In this document: piece after piece, positions 1 through 12,720 of the stretch
How the letters are laid out: each line of letters opens with the position of its first letter
Numbering within the stretch: the stretch's first letter is position 1
Source: Folioceros fuciformis
Lineage: Eukaryota; Anthocerotophyta; Anthocerotopsida; Anthocerotales
Direction: 5' to 3'
Assembly: GCA_049999805.1 (NCBI GenBank)
Contig: JBNGIO010006273.1
Span: forward strand, 53,637-117,636
Length of the DNA: 64,000 bases
Notes under the pieces: generated by a model
Told to the model about the DNA's origin: nothing
What the model saw: the letters and a program-made list of their open reading frames with translations, nothing else
Databases searched by the model: none
Made by a program: the position numbers and the translations under genes

Positions 1-1441
1 AACATTTGGTGACCCACCAATGGACTGTGATACTTTGATATCATTGTCCTTCTATGTGTCCAACACTTTGGCGATCCAAAAAGGCCTATTGTCTTCATAT
101 GTCTCGCATGGGATGGTAATCATGTGCTCTGCTTCTATCTCTAATACATCTCCATTGAAGCTGTCACGGTCGTTGCAAACATGAGCCTCTCTTCTATATG
201 CACCCACATACATGTCTCTTCTAGGAACTTCTCGTATCCGTGGGTTTTCCACCACCAATGCATTTGGCACGTGTAACGGTGTATTCAACAACTCTGCCAC
301 ATCATGATTATACCATCGCCATGGCCACAAGAGGTCTTGCTCCACACCCGAATTTATTATTTGAACGATGGCCTCTTGCTCTGCCCAAAGTGAATCCCAT
401 CAGATGTCCTCGCCCACACCTAAGTGCTGCCGTAATTTGCACTCCAATCTTGATCGAATCTGTGACAAGTTATATCCTGGCACATTGTCAGTAATAGTCT
501 TCTATTTCCTACTCCTGAGCTGCAGATGCATTAGTGGAGCGGCTTTCATAACCCCATCCGAAACTAGTTAGAGAAATTCTATACCATCATCAAGTGACCA
601 GTATTGATCGAAGGAATACTGTTTCCCTCTCGTCATTGTAACAGATCCACGATCTCCGCGGCTCTCCTTTGTGATCTTGAATTGGTGTTGAAAAGATATA
701 TTATGGAGCTGATGAACTGCTGCAACATTCTGATACCTTGCTTTCCCATACGGTATACTCCACACAAACTTTCTAAAGTCCGGCACCTCTTTCACCTCAT
801 GAATGTCTCGCATGGGGGTATACGTGTTCTACATGACTGTAATAAGTTTTGGTAAAGTCAAAGCTTCCTTCCAACCGAGTGCCGTTGAAAAACTGGAAAA
901 CATATGATCTACCTGGTCGTGCGTATGGCCCACTAACAAGAACCCCACTTTTATCTTCACGTAAGCCCGCTTTTCCACTGATCAAATAAGAAGAAAGCAA
1001 CGCGTTTTTGTTCTCCCGTGCAATGTTGTCTAGCTGCAAGTATAGAACTCCAGGTAGCAGGCCGTCGTACTCGTGTATCGCGTGCTGAATAATTAATATT
1101 GTTAGGTTTGTATCGTTTCGAATGTTCCCAAACTTGATGAAGAGCTTGGGTGTCATAGTCTTGTTGTATATCAGACACCCTACCACATGCACATCAAGGA
1201 GGCCAACATCCGCCAAATCTTTTGGTACTCGAACGAAATTGGGCAGCTGAGTCTTTTGTTGATCCATTCCATCCACTGATATCCCAATGTACTTCCCGGG
1301 GTCGCCATAACATTTGACCCGACGTTTGATACTCTTCTCGCGCTCTACTTCCAATCTATGTCGATGTATCTTCAAGTCAGATTTGAAGCCCTCTACAAAA
1401 AATGCATGGAACTTCAAATCAGAATAAGAAAAAATACGCAC
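1..1441 (-). pseudogene. DUF7869-like repeat-derived coding region, decayed
   Basis: Three minus-strand open stretches (1441-797, 813-568, 345-52) read as successive parts of one protein separated by frameshifts or stops. The first contains YLQLDNIARENKN, which resembles the conserved core of the DUF7869 family found in multi-copy, probably transposon-linked plant and oomycete proteins. The frame shifts near 805, and the second stretch continues with a short region ending in SFDQYWSLDDGIEFL. The third ends in RPFWIAKVLDT, typical of the tail I associate with these proteins. The 5' part is cut off at 1441, exactly where a palindromic repeat cluster starts, and the 3' end leaves the window. Function is unknown. 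The family assignment is from memory of the motif, so moderate confidence. Confidence 0.5.
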
Positions 1442-1444
1442 TAA

Positions 1445-1675
1445 TGGTGGGTGTGCGCCGGTCTATCGGCGCACACCTACCACCAGTGCATTGTGGAAAA
1501 ATGGCCGGGGTGTGCCAGTAGACCGGCGCAGCCTGGCTACTGTGTCTAGAATGGGCGTTTTTCGTCGCTTTCTGTGAAAATTGCCGGAGTGCGCCGGTAG
1601 ACCAGTGCACTCTGGCCAACTTGAAAGACTTGTAGATTGGGGAGGGTGTGTGCTGGTCTACTAGTGCACTCTAGT
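1445..1675. repeat. Cluster of four GTGCGCCGGT-type palindromes
   Basis: Four near-palindromes lie within 230 bp at about 1445-1482, 1510-1533, 1587-1612 and 1645-1672. Each has the core GTGYGCCGGTCTA followed by its approximate complement. The first has 11-bp perfect arms around a 6-nt loop, extended to about 16 bp with one wobble. Outer arms differ between copies but remain roughly self-complementary. Related copies occur at 6773-6794 and 21326-21681. They may be hairpins of a dispersed element; no coding function is seen. Confidence 0.7.
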
Positions 1676-1777
1676 CATTACAAGTGATTTTTCCCTTACG
1701 TAGGCTGGTATGACGTAGTTCTTGATTTGTGATTCTGCTTTTTGTGTAGTTTTTCTGAACGAAATGCTTTTTGGCAG

Positions 1778-2101
1778 AAACCAGTGGACATCACAGACCT
1801 TGAAGCATTGCTGAAGCCTTTTCAAGATTATGTTTATTCTGCTAGAAACTGGAAGCGCATGGAAGAAGAAAAGCAGAGACTCGCAGATGCAGATATGGAT
1901 GCAGGATGATCGGAGTTCAAAGTCCCAAACAGTAACATTAAGACTAAGTATCAAGTTATCCATCAAAACATTCTGGAGATGAAAGCATTTCTGGTAAAAC
2001 GATCGTATACTCTCTTATTCACAGATTTGCCTCGCGGACTGCAATGACATGAATACGACAGGCAGCTGACAAGCGAAGAGCTTGATGTGGGCAAGCGGGT
2101 A
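1778..2101 (+). pseudogene. Amino-DNA-methyltransferase relic, 5' fragment
   Basis: A good 3' splice site (TTTTTGGCAG) at 1777 precedes a single reading frame running to about 2101, interrupted by TGA codons at 1906 and near 2044. It reads as a charged helical stretch (NWKRMEEEKQRLAD) and then YQVIHQNILEMKAFLVKRSY and LLFTDLPRGLQ. The latter has the spacing and context of catalytic motif IV (D/N-P-P-Y/F) of N4/N6 amino-methyltransferases but is degenerate (DLPR). Both TGA codons could come from CGA by C-to-T change. The rest of the protein is at 5753-6649, beyond an inserted element, so this is the upstream half of a broken gene. Assignment is inference from motif order. Confidence 0.45.
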
Positions 2102-2141
2102 TGGTATCCCTACCAGGAACCCGCTCACATGTATCGTGGCC

Positions 2142-2811
2142 ACATCAATCCCACGGTCGTTGTAGGTTTCCCTGGAATCGCTCCCCTCTTAGCCTAGTCA
2201 GCTATGTTTATCGCTCCCCTACACTAGTCAGCTCTCCCAACCACGTACCTACCAATCTAGCCACACGTCCCATTAATAGGTAGGCACCATTCCTTCACTT
2301 GGAAGGGCCCCAGTACCTCCCCTACCGATTTCTACCTCCCTACACTCAATACCTTTTCCTCACAAGGCTCCCTACGACACACTCCTCTACCCACAATCTA
2401 GCTACTCGTCTCCCTACGCCTAGCAANNNNNNNNNNNNNNNNNNNNNNNNNNNNNNNNNNNNNNNNNNNNNNNNNNNNNNNNNNNNNNNNNNNNNNNNNN
2501 NNNNNNNNNNNNNNNNNNNNNNNNNNACATCAATCCCACGGTCGTTGTAGGTTTCCCCGGAATCGCTCCCCTCTTAGCCTAGTCAGCTACGTTTATCGCT
2601 CCCCTACACTAGTCAGCTCTCCCAACCATGTACCTACCAATCTAGCCACACGTCCCATCAATAGGTAGGCACCATTCCTTCACTTGGAAGGGCCCCAGTA
2701 CCTCCCCTACCGATTTCTACCTCCCTACACTCAATACCTTTTCCTCACAAGGCTCCCTACGACACACTCCTCTACCCACAATCTAGCTACTCGTCTCCCT
2801 ACGCCTAGCAA
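2142..2811. repeat. 285-bp direct duplication flanking a 100-N gap
   Basis: The 285 bp ending at 2426 is repeated at 2527-2811 with about four C/T differences, and the 100-N gap (2427-2526) sits exactly between the copies. This is the pattern of two overlapping contig ends, possibly alleles, that were not merged. The duplicated GGCCCCAGTACC segment also recurs once more, diverged, near 2938. Confidence 0.85.
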
Positions 2812-3404
2812 CCGACAAGTTTTCCTCCGAGCCTACTCCGCTCCCTCCAACTCTGTTTATTGTTCGCCTACGACCTTCAACCTTTCCCGCGTACCTTCAA
2901 CACGTCCAGTTAGTAGGAAGGCACCATTCCTTCACTTGGAAGGGCCCCAGTACCCCCCCCTACCAACTTCCAACTACCTACACCCAGCACCTTTCCCCAC
3001 AAGTCTCCTCACAACACCTTCTACACGATCCAACTCCGCGTTTCCCTATGTTCAAGACTCCCAACCAGACATCACAAGAACCTTTGCAATCGGCAACAGA
3101 AAGGGCACTCGCAGCTCCCCCTCCTGCCAAGATGTCCACGCAGGCTTACGAAAATTGGTTCTCTATTCGTCACGAAACACTTACAATCAAAGAACGAGGC
3201 CTCTGGCTCAAGTTCTTCATTCTACTTATATAGGATGGCAGACGGCTTCCTACCTACCACTAGCCGCGGCCAGCTTTAACTATGCACACCTACCAAGAGG
3301 CTAAGACCTACCAATAGTTGCTAAGGCAGTGCGCGCTGATGAAGATTAGGACTGTCGGTGCCGCCATAGAAGATTCGTTGACCCCCTTTTTCAAAAAGGT
3401 ATGG

Positions 3405-5110
3405 CTAGGATGACTCCTGAAGGGAGGCAGAGTCTAAAGGCTGAGCCATTGGGCCCCCCTCCATTATTGGGATTCGTCTTCTTGTGGATCTACGAGCTTC
3501 CACCGTACCTTCCTCTGTGTGGATCTCTTGGGCTATCCCTTCACCACTACCTACAAGTTTCGTAGGGGAGGGTTCCCCTTGTTCCTCAACTTGAGGCTCC
3601 TTCCCTACATAGGGTGGGAATGTTCCCTCCGTAGCTAGGGTACCTGTTGCTTCCTCCGTAGGTAGGGTCCCTACCATTCCTTCCCCTCCTCTCGTAGGTA
3701 GGTTCCCTACCCCTTCTCTCATAGGTAGGTTCCCTACGAGAGTAGGTACCCCTTGTTGCGTGCTCTCCAGGTCCATACTGCTGTCCTCTTGAAAGTCTGT
3801 TGGTAGGGGCACTGTCTCCAGGGCCTCATGGTCGTCATCATGTGGCCGAAGACACCTTCGCCTTGCCAATGCTGCCAGTTCCTTGTGATGAGCGAGTAGA
3901 TGTTGGTGTAGGTGGAGGTTGCGATTCTGTTGAGCTAGATCTATGGTATCCATGTCAACAACCCAATCCCCACCCTCGCATCTACTCTTGTAGATATCCC
4001 GTTCAGCCTCCATCGCCCCTACCTTCAACTGTAGGTTAAGGTTTTATTGATGAGTTGCATGAAGCTTGGTCATGCACCCCATCAAGTAGGCATAGTCAGC
4101 ACGAAACCTACGAGCTCGAACCACCAGCATCCTGTGAATCTTGGTCTGGTGCTCAGCTTCTTGTTGTGCTTTCTCCTGCCGAAGGTCTTCTAATTGGATG
4201 GTCAATTGTTCCCTCTCCACTCGCTCTCGTTGCCCTGCTTCAAGGCGTTACTGGAGTTCTTGGTTCGCTTTAGCATTCTGTGCCTCCAACTCATCTAGCT
4301 TGCCTTGTAAATCCTTTGCAAGGTAGACTTGTTCCCGTAGCTGTTCCTCCACCACTTTCCTAGTTTCCTCAGACTAGGTGAGGTCCCTTCGACATGCAAT
4401 GATCTCATGGGATAAACCTTGTTGGGAAGTCTGCAACGTGGTCACCTGCTGGGTCAACGTCTCCAGTCCTTGCCTTTGCTCACCATCCTTGAGGAGATAT
4501 TGTTCTCTCTCCTTTTCCAATTCCTGCACTTTGGATTCTAGTCGTGCCTGGTTTGCATCCCGACTTATGTCCTCCTGTAGACGGGCTGCAATCATTGCAC
4601 GTGCCTCTCCCCTATTGATGTTTTGTAGCTATTGGCCACAGCGAATGATGTTGCTTCACACTCCCAACAGCAATTCTAGTGCCCCAGATGGTAGGGTGGT
4701 GTTGGGTGACCTCCGCCCATCTATGGTTTTATCCAGGATCCCAATACCATCGCTCTCCTCTTTCGACCTACCGTACACCTATCGGATGCTCTGCACAGTC
4801 CACCACTGAGGGTCAGTCCTTGCGATTCGTTCAGGTAGGGATTCAAACTCCTCCTTCGATTGCTTTATGTTGGTATAGCACTCCTTCACCAAGCCTTCAT
4901 GAACATACGACCAATGTCTGCCCTATATCCAGTCAAGCTAGATGTTTGCGTCACATGCCCAAGTCCGTAGGTCTATCAAATCCCTTGAGTTCAGTTGGCC
5001 CCCAAAGCAGGAAAAGGACGGAACTTTGGTTCGGGGAGAGCTGGCTGCCCTCGTGGGTCGTCCCCTACTGCCAGAACCCACCTGAGTGTTGTTGGAGGTC
5101 CGCGCCATAG
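3405..5110 (-). pseudogene. Unrecognised coiled-coil protein of the GTAGGT element
   Basis: Minus-strand open stretches 4595-4374 and 4028-3405, joined by short frame-broken stretches, give a Glu/Gln/Arg-rich coiled coil (for example VQELEKEREQYLLKDGEQRQ). This is followed by a His/Arg-rich segment and a proline- and glycine-rich tail of repeated LPT-type units encoded by the GTAGGT tracts, ending in RRSTRRRIPI. Several in-frame stops and shifts make it a pseudogene. It matches no family I recognise. In general layout it resembles the coiled-coil protein at 23165-24352, but I do not see residue-level identity between them. Confidence 0.4.
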
Positions 5111-5752
5111 TTGATGGAACAAAACCCCAAGAATGTCGATTGCCCTCCTTTACGCAAGGTTATACCCCTACCTCCGTAGGCAACTGTTCCCAACTTCTGT
5201 CCAACTGATTTCACGTCCCCTGCACCGTTCCTCCCTATGGCTCTCACCACAACAAAGCCCTTTCTCTCGCTCTGAGTCCGCTTGGTCACAACAAGTAGGT
5301 CCCCGGCGTAGGTGTCTTGTCGCACAGCTACTTCCTTGATCCCCGCTATGTAGGTAGATGTAGTTCCCTACGTGGAGGTGAGCACCCTTCGTTGATGGGA
5401 CACCTTAGGTAGGGACCCCTTTAAATACCCTCTTGTCGTAGGTATACTTCTATATGTAGTAATTGCCCTTAATAGATACCCTACACAGGTGTCCCCTTTT
5501 CTGTAGATAGCTTGCAAGCCCTTCACAACTATATTTCTTATTTAGGTACTACCTCCCACATAGATATCCTCCCTACGTGGGCATACTTCCCTATAGGTAG
5601 CCATCCCAAAGAAGGTAACTTCTTTATGATACTACCCCTTATTATCGCCACTCATCTAACCTACCAAACCAAGACCAAACAAAACTGAAAATGATATTAG
5701 CCGCTCTCTACCTATTGCGGGTACTTGCCAAAACCCCGCATTCCACACTTGA

Positions 5753-6649
5753 GGACATGATTCGAGGGTTTTCAAAATGCACCAACAGTAATGTGTATAG
5801 GGTGGTTCTTACGCATGGCGTGGATCTTATTACATAGGCTAGGGAAGCACTTCGGCCATGGTGCAAGAAGGGAACCATTCAGACCTTAGTGTGGGAGAAG
5901 ACTAACATACCTCCCAATGCAGGCACAGTAGAGACTGTCAAGTATTTAATTGTTGGAAGTGCAATTCACTCTGAAGCTCAGGACACAAAAGCTTCATTAT
6001 TTGCGAATCAGGGATTTTTTCTTCTGAGAGTTATAAGGCATGGTGCTGTGGTGAAGAAACATCTGTTCTACTCTGCAGATTCTCTAGTCGTCTCGCCATA
6101 TCAAAAGCCCCTTGGTTTAATGGGTATGTTGGTGAATATGTTGTCTGCTGAAGGGGACTGGGTAGTGGATGCTTGCGCAGGATCTGAGTCATTTCTACAG
6201 TCTGTGATTCAAAGAGGAAGGCATGTTGTCGCAGTGGATATTGATGTAAGATGTACCACTTACGTCATGCAGCAGGTGAATGGCATAGGCTCTTTGCCAG
6301 ACTCTGATGAGGAGATCAGCACAGAACATTTCTCGCACGGGCCCACGAAGTTTTGGGCCAAAGTAGTCTGCGCGGATGGTAGCGTGGATCGTCGGATGCA
6401 GGTATTCAGTTTGTTGGGAAGAAAACGAGAGATTTTTTCACAATTGGACGACACACCAGCGAAAGAACTTTATGCATGACTATATGAGATGAGAGTGGAA
6501 AAGTTTCGCCTGAGATTGTGAAAACCCCGCATTTCTCTGTTCTAGATGTGGAGGGGGACAACTTCGGAGACACAGAGGGCCAGCGACTTAAAGACGTAGA
6601 AGTTGTAGTCGATTCTGAGGCCAATCAAGACATTCATGTTTTTGTTTAA
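5753..6649 (+). pseudogene. N4/N6 amino-DNA-methyltransferase relic, 3' fragment
   Basis: One frame runs from about 5753 to 6474, broken by a TAG at 5835-5837. After a frame change around 6480 it continues to TAA at 6647-6649. The central part contains SPYQKPLGLMGMLVNML followed by GDWVVDACAGSESFLQ and RGRHVVAVDID. That is the order seen C-terminally in beta-class amino-methyltransferases (KP-LM helix, then the SAM-binding D-x-F/C-x-G-x-G loop, then the acidic residue ending strand 2). Upstream residues (TIQTLVWEKTNIPP) fit the target-recognition side. The final glycine of the SAM loop is replaced (CAGSES). With the fragment at 1778-2101 this makes a nearly complete but dead gene. It could instead have been carried by a transposon. 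Confidence 0.55.
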
Positions 6650-7478
6650 AGGTGATTTTGAGAGTAGTGGAAGTGGATGGTCTATTATGATTATGAACAA
6701 ATTTGACTATTTCGTTTTTAAATCCATGGGATGCATATAGCCAGTTTCCTGTCCTTCAAACTTACACTTTAGGGCGCCGGTAGACCGGTGCACCGAAAGT
6801 AAGATTCTTTTTTTTCTCAAAGTTTTGGAGTTTGAAGGGTTTATGTACCACTTGGTTGTGGGCTTGAAGCAAATCTGTGGAAATCGATTATGTTCACTAC
6901 ACGTCAATATAAGTGGTTTTTGAAAAAAAAGTCTAAAATGTGGATATGTGACTAGGATGGTGTAAATTCAAATGTGCACCAAACGGGCTTCATGGAAAAC
7001 GACCGTTAGGTGCACAGCATGTTAGTTCCTTCACCAACACTTATATTGGCTGGTACATAAATGCAAAGTAACACACACAAGCAACCAATTGCTGACTTAT
7101 ACACTATTAGCACTAAATTTGCCTACTCCACTTATTGCCTAAAGAAAGAAGCCTTCATTAACACACATGTGTCATCGTATACTCACCTATCTATGATTTG
7201 CACTCATGTGCCTACTACAGCTATTGCCTAACGAAAGAAGCCTAAATTCAGGTTGTTTGTTCTTGTCAACAATTTGGACATATTGGTTGTTGTAGCATGC
7301 CTCACAACATTCATTGCGGCGCACCTTTAGTATGGATTGTTCGCGAAGCGTTGTGTGTTTTGTGGCACTTCATAAATATCTTGTGAATTGGCTTTGGATT
7401 TGGATAGTTGAGGATAGCAAACCTGTAGGGTTATTAAAGCCCAATGTGCTTAGTGTCTAGTTGAGTATCATTTTTTTA
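6650..7478. other. Unannotated AT-rich spacer
   Basis: No credible coding region. It contains one isolated GGCGCCGGTAGACCGGTGCA-type palindrome at 6773-6794 and two imperfect copies of a GCCTACT-CTATTGCCTAA-AAAGAAGCC phrase near 7122-7155 and 7209-7233. Confidence 0.6.
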
Positions 7479-7700
7479 GATTAGCTTAAGCTAATCTTTA
7501 GGAAGCTTCTTGCGCAGCTTCCTGTGAGCTTCTTGTGAAGCTTTCTTGGGAGCTCTTCTAGAGGGTATAAATACCCTCTTGAGTTCCCTTGCAATATTGA
7601 GACAGTGGGAGTGTGTGAGAGACCTTGCTTTCTCATCTCCTCCTTCACCACGTGGCTCTCCTGGCATTCCTTCAAAACCGACCACCATTCAGCGAGCTCA
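7479..7700 (+). promoter_or_regulatory. Promoter-like or LTR-like segment with TATA box
   Basis: A perfect 18-bp palindrome (GATTAGCTTAAGCTAATC, 7479-7496) is followed by GAAGCTTCTTG-type repeats. A strong TATA motif (GGTATAAATACC) lies near 7564-7575 inside a GAGGGT-ACCCTC inverted repeat. Downstream sequence is C/T-rich as in a transcribed leader, but no reading frame follows. It could be the U3-R part of an unrecognised LTR; no partner LTR was found. Confidence 0.3.
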
Positions 7701-7822
7701 ATTCATCCGAGGACATCATCAATGTGACAAGCCCGTAACGGGTTGTAGTGGGCCAGAATCCCGCTCTTTGCAGCCCACATCAAGCTAGCTCATTGCAACC
7801 AATTGGCCAATTCATGTGCTCA

Positions 7823-8010
7823 AACTACATCCGGCTCATTTACATACCCAAACCACATCCGGCTCATTTACATACCCAAACCACATCCGGCTCATTTACA
7901 TACCCAAACCACATCGGCTCACTAACATGCTCAAACCGCATCGGCTCCTTCATATGCTCAAACCAGATGGGCTACTTCATATGCTCAAACCACACTGGCT
8001 CATGACACTT
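7823..8010. repeat. 28-bp tandem repeat, about seven copies
   Basis: Units of the form ACATCCGGCTCATTTACATA plus CCCAAACC are repeated with a 28-bp period. The first three are nearly identical and later ones diverge (CATATGCTC in place of TACATACCC). There are no spacers, so this is an ordinary minisatellite. Confidence 0.85.
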
Positions 8011-8364
8011 GGTTGTACATGCTTAGGTCGACCATGGCTAGCCTAGGATTTTCATTTATGACAAGGATTATGATCTGTCTTACATCAGCTGCAAAAACCT
8101 GTAGGTGGCATGGCTCCAAGGTATCGATGGACGTTGAGCTGGGTATCTTGAATTGAGGCAGGTTTTATTTCACACTATTTGCACAAAATCGCGATTGGTC
8201 CTGCCAAACATGGTGACAGCCGCTTGGGTTCGATGAGCGCCCAGCGCTTTCACCTTCAGCGCTTTAGCTCCGGATATTACATTTTGCGAAAAAAGTGGTA
8301 CAATCGGTACAAACACAGAGATCCAAGCGTCAGGCTTGGCATCGGTGAAGAATGAAGAGTGGTG

Positions 8365-9806
<1,442 letters not shown>

Positions 9807-10040
9807 ACCGATGATGGCTTTAGAACCTTCCAATGGATCCGCTGTTGGGACGGTCCCGAGCACTATTTCTCCCACTGCTTCCAAAACTGTCGGATTGCTC
9901 TTGATCCTATGCGATCAAGTCGCGGGAGATATCAGACGCGTATACGTACGGGAATGGGTGAAGCTATGGTGGAGAGTAACTATAACGTAGAAGGATTGGC
10001 GGTTCCGGATGCTGTGCTGATGATCGGTGGTGGGTGCTGG

Positions 10041-10048
10041 TTTTATAG
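10041..10048 (-). promoter_or_regulatory. TATA box of the peroxidase gene
   Basis: CTATAAAA on the minus strand about 235 bp upstream of the peroxidase ATG, with no better candidate closer. It predicts a 5' leader of roughly 200 nt. Position is the only support. Confidence 0.5.
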
Positions 10049-10303
10049 GCCCTTGAAGGCGTGGGCGGAGAAGCTGATCCGAGCTGCTACCGTTGCCCAG
10101 CCCAGGTGGCGCCAGCTCTCCATGGACGCGCTTCGTTCGCGCATCCATGTTGACCAGAGGTTGGGTGCTGCACGACGCCGTCACGGCAACAATCAGGCGC
10201 CTTCGGTTGCCTGCCTCGTTTCGTACGAGCTGAGGGACAAGATAAGAGGTGTCACACCTGATGCTGCCTTGTTTGTTTTCATTGGTTTAGAGGAACATGG
10301 ATG

Positions 10304-11097
10304 AGAGACGGGAACTGTGGCATAAAATGCTCACCGTTCTGTTTTGTCTTATTGTATTATATTATTATATTATATGATGTTAAATTTAGAGTTCGTACAA
10401 ATTATCGGTACTTGATGGGACTTCCACTTCCTGCTGGCGTGCCTGGGCGGGCGCCTGAGCAGCCCGGGCTTTTCTGGCCATGTAGTTGCCCGCTGGCTCG
10501 TGTGTTCAACGACAACTTTGAATTCTGGGAGATGGAACTTTCACTGCCACACTATGATATTCGTACATAATCGAGTTCCTGTCTCCGCGCTCTCTCCTTT
10601 ACCCAATCAGGCAGCAAGCTCAGAAACAGCCTGCCTAAGACCATGTCGCCTGAATTGCAGTCCACTGTTCCATGAGTTCCAGGAAACGTCTTTTATCTCG
10701 TTCACCCAACCAGGCAGCAATTTCAGAAACAGCCTGCCTAAGACCATTTCGCCTGAATACCAGTCCGTTGTGACACAAATTCCAGGTCACGCTAAAATGG
10801 TCTTATTCGAGTTGGAGGCTATGTGTGGTCGCAAACCCTGGGAGTCTGAGGTTACTCTTGAACAGCCACACTTGTTCACTATCGTGGCAAAGTTGCAGAA
10901 AGGCTCCGTCCCTAGTGGGTATGCGGACTTGATTGGCGTTGTTTACCTCCCTTCCCTTAACAACACTTATGACTCCTTTAAGTATTGGCTCACGTACCTG
11001 GGTCCATTGCCGGAGTCTCGCTCTCTCGGGCCCATTAATTACTTGTTCGAGTAACCTAGGTCCACCGCATAGAGTCTCTCGCTCTCTCGGGTCCATT
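10304..11097. other. Unrecognised spacer with a duplicated 63-bp segment
   Basis: The segment at 10601-10663 recurs at 10704-10766 (CAGAAACAGCCTGCCTAAGA is shared), a 103-bp period. A 184-codon open frame covers 10500-11054 but spans the duplication. It matches no family and its composition gives no support for coding. Confidence 0.45.
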
Positions 11098-12720
11098 GTG
11101 TTAGAAATCCATAGGATTTATACAACATATTTATAGTAGACTTATTAAATCTACCTCGAGTTATTTATGGTTAGGGTTTATCGAATGCTATATATATATA
11201 TATACATGCATAGACTACCCTACTATGGTAATGAGAAATACACTTGGGATTTTGTCGAAGCCTCACTTAGGGTTTTCTTAGTGTGCGGTATGTGTGTGCC
11301 AATGTGTGGTAGACTAAGCGTGGTTTGTTGAGTGTGAGCTCTATGGTCCCACAACCTTGTAGGAGGGCTCTATTGAAGTGTGGAACTTGAGAAGACGTAA
11401 AGAGCAATGCTCATCATCATGGCTTTTGAGATTTTTAGCCATAAGTCCATACCAAAAAAGTTTGACCCTACAACCTCAAACTTTTCATCTATGGGGCACA
11501 TGGCTTTTGAGAGTTCTGACCATAAGTCTATGCCAGAAAAGTTTGACCCTCAACCTCAAACCTTCATTTATGAAGAACATGGCTTTTGAGAGTTTTGACC
11601 ATAAGTCTATGCCCAAAAAAAGTTTGACCTTGCAACCTCAAACTTTTATCTATGGAGCACATGGCTTTTGAGAGTTTTGACCATAAGTCTATGCTAGAAA
11701 AGTTTGATCATAAGTCTATGCTAGAAAAGTTTGACCCTGCAAACTCAACCCTTCATCTATGGAGAACGTGGCTTTTGAGAGTTTTGACCATAAGTCTATG
11801 TTAGAAAAGTTTGACCCTGCAATCTCAAACTTTCATCTATGGAGCACGAGGATGAAGATGTTGTCTAAGAAAGAGGAGCTATGGGCGATTGTGAGCGGAG
11901 AAAGAGAGAGGTCCACAAAGCATTCAAGCACCTTGAGAGATTAGATGAAGAAGAATAGCCAAGCGTGGAATGCGATTTGTCTTCACTTAAAAGGCCCTAT
12001 TTTTAAGCATGTTAATAATTTCAAGAACTTAGCGAAGGTATGGAGCAGCTTAGGGGAGCTTTTAAAACTAAAAACTCCACACCTTCATATAAATTCTATG
12101 ATTTAAAGATGCAAAGGTGATAAGGAGATACAATTACCACTCATTTGAGCATAAAGAGAGAAGGTAAGCTTGAGGAAGAGGACATAAATTATAATCCTAG
12201 AAAGCTTATCCGCATCATATTATTCATATTATTTGCTTGTTTTTGCTTTGCATGCACAATGACAACAATTGACTGTGAAAGAGTTGACAAGTTGATTGCT
12301 TTATTAGGAGCAAAGACACAAGTGATCATAGTGTAGATAGAGGTTTTGCTTTCTACTCGTGAGGGAAAGGAAAAGGTCAATATCGTCAAGGATCAAAATC
12401 ATGTAAAGGTAATCATGATAAAAAAAGTGGATCTAGTGAAAAGTCTTCTCATGGTAAAGCTATAAATCTATATATCACTATTGTGGAAAACCCTAACCAA
12501 ATGGTGATTGTATACATATCACTATTGTGACGAAACCTAACCAAATGGTGAGAGACTATTGTTGGACAAAAGTGCATACATGAGTACCTCTAATCAAAAG
12601 AAGGCCATAACAGTGCCCATCATGTGCATGAAAAGAAGGCCACAACTATGGCCATTGTGTAGATGAAAAGGCTTAAGGAGGCTCAAAGAACTTTCTGTTT
12701 TCTTGATCAAGTACACAATA
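11098..12720 (+). mobile_element. Degenerate Ty1/copia LTR plus gag relic
   Basis: TGTTAGAAATCC at 11098 looks like a copia LTR start, and an AT-rich leader follows to about 11375. From about 11850 the plus strand reads like copia gag (EELWAIVSGE, NSQAWNAICLHLKGPIFKHV, NFKNLAKVW, then LKM-type helices). Around 12470-12560 there are remnants of a CX2C zinc knuckle (HYCGKP). Many stops and shifts are present and no protease, integrase or RT follows, so this is a 5' fragment. The LTR boundary is tentative because no partner LTR or clear primer-binding site was seen. Confidence 0.5.
11418..11850 (+). repeat. About 80-bp tandem repeat inside a copia gag relic, five copies
   Basis: Five units start with CATGGCTTTTGAG (or CGTGGC) at 11418, 11499, 11578, 11660 and 11767, with periods of 79-82 bp and one longer unit containing a partial internal duplication. 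Each encodes a variant of MAFESFDHKSMPKKFDP in changing frames, so the amplification is at DNA level and not a maintained protein repeat. Confidence 0.8.

Larger units (their letters stand above)
2102..5752 (-). mobile_element. GTAGGT-rich element splitting the methyltransferase relic
   Basis: About 3.6 kb of sequence rich in CCTACC/GTAGGT tracts separates the two methyltransferase fragments. Its right part (about 5350-5752) resembles a 305-bp piece inside a copia element at 34620-34925, including the shared ends CCGCTC-CTACCT and GGGCACTTGCC-type tails, so it is a dispersed mobile or repetitive family. It encodes a degenerate coiled-coil protein on the minus strand. On the plus strand 3048-3233 there is a short open stretch (MSTQAYENWFSIRHETLTIK) that looks non-random but is too short to place. 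No reverse transcriptase or transposase was recognised, so the class is unknown and it may be a non-autonomous derivative. Confidence 0.5.

Noticed and set aside
2684-3304. 206-codon plus-strand ORF as a gene
   Set aside because: It is Pro/Thr/Ser low complexity created by CCTACC tracts, spans repeated segments and has a competing frame.
7823-8010. CRISPR-like array of 28-bp repeats
   Set aside because: Units are contiguous with no unique spacers, and the setting is a plant nuclear genome.
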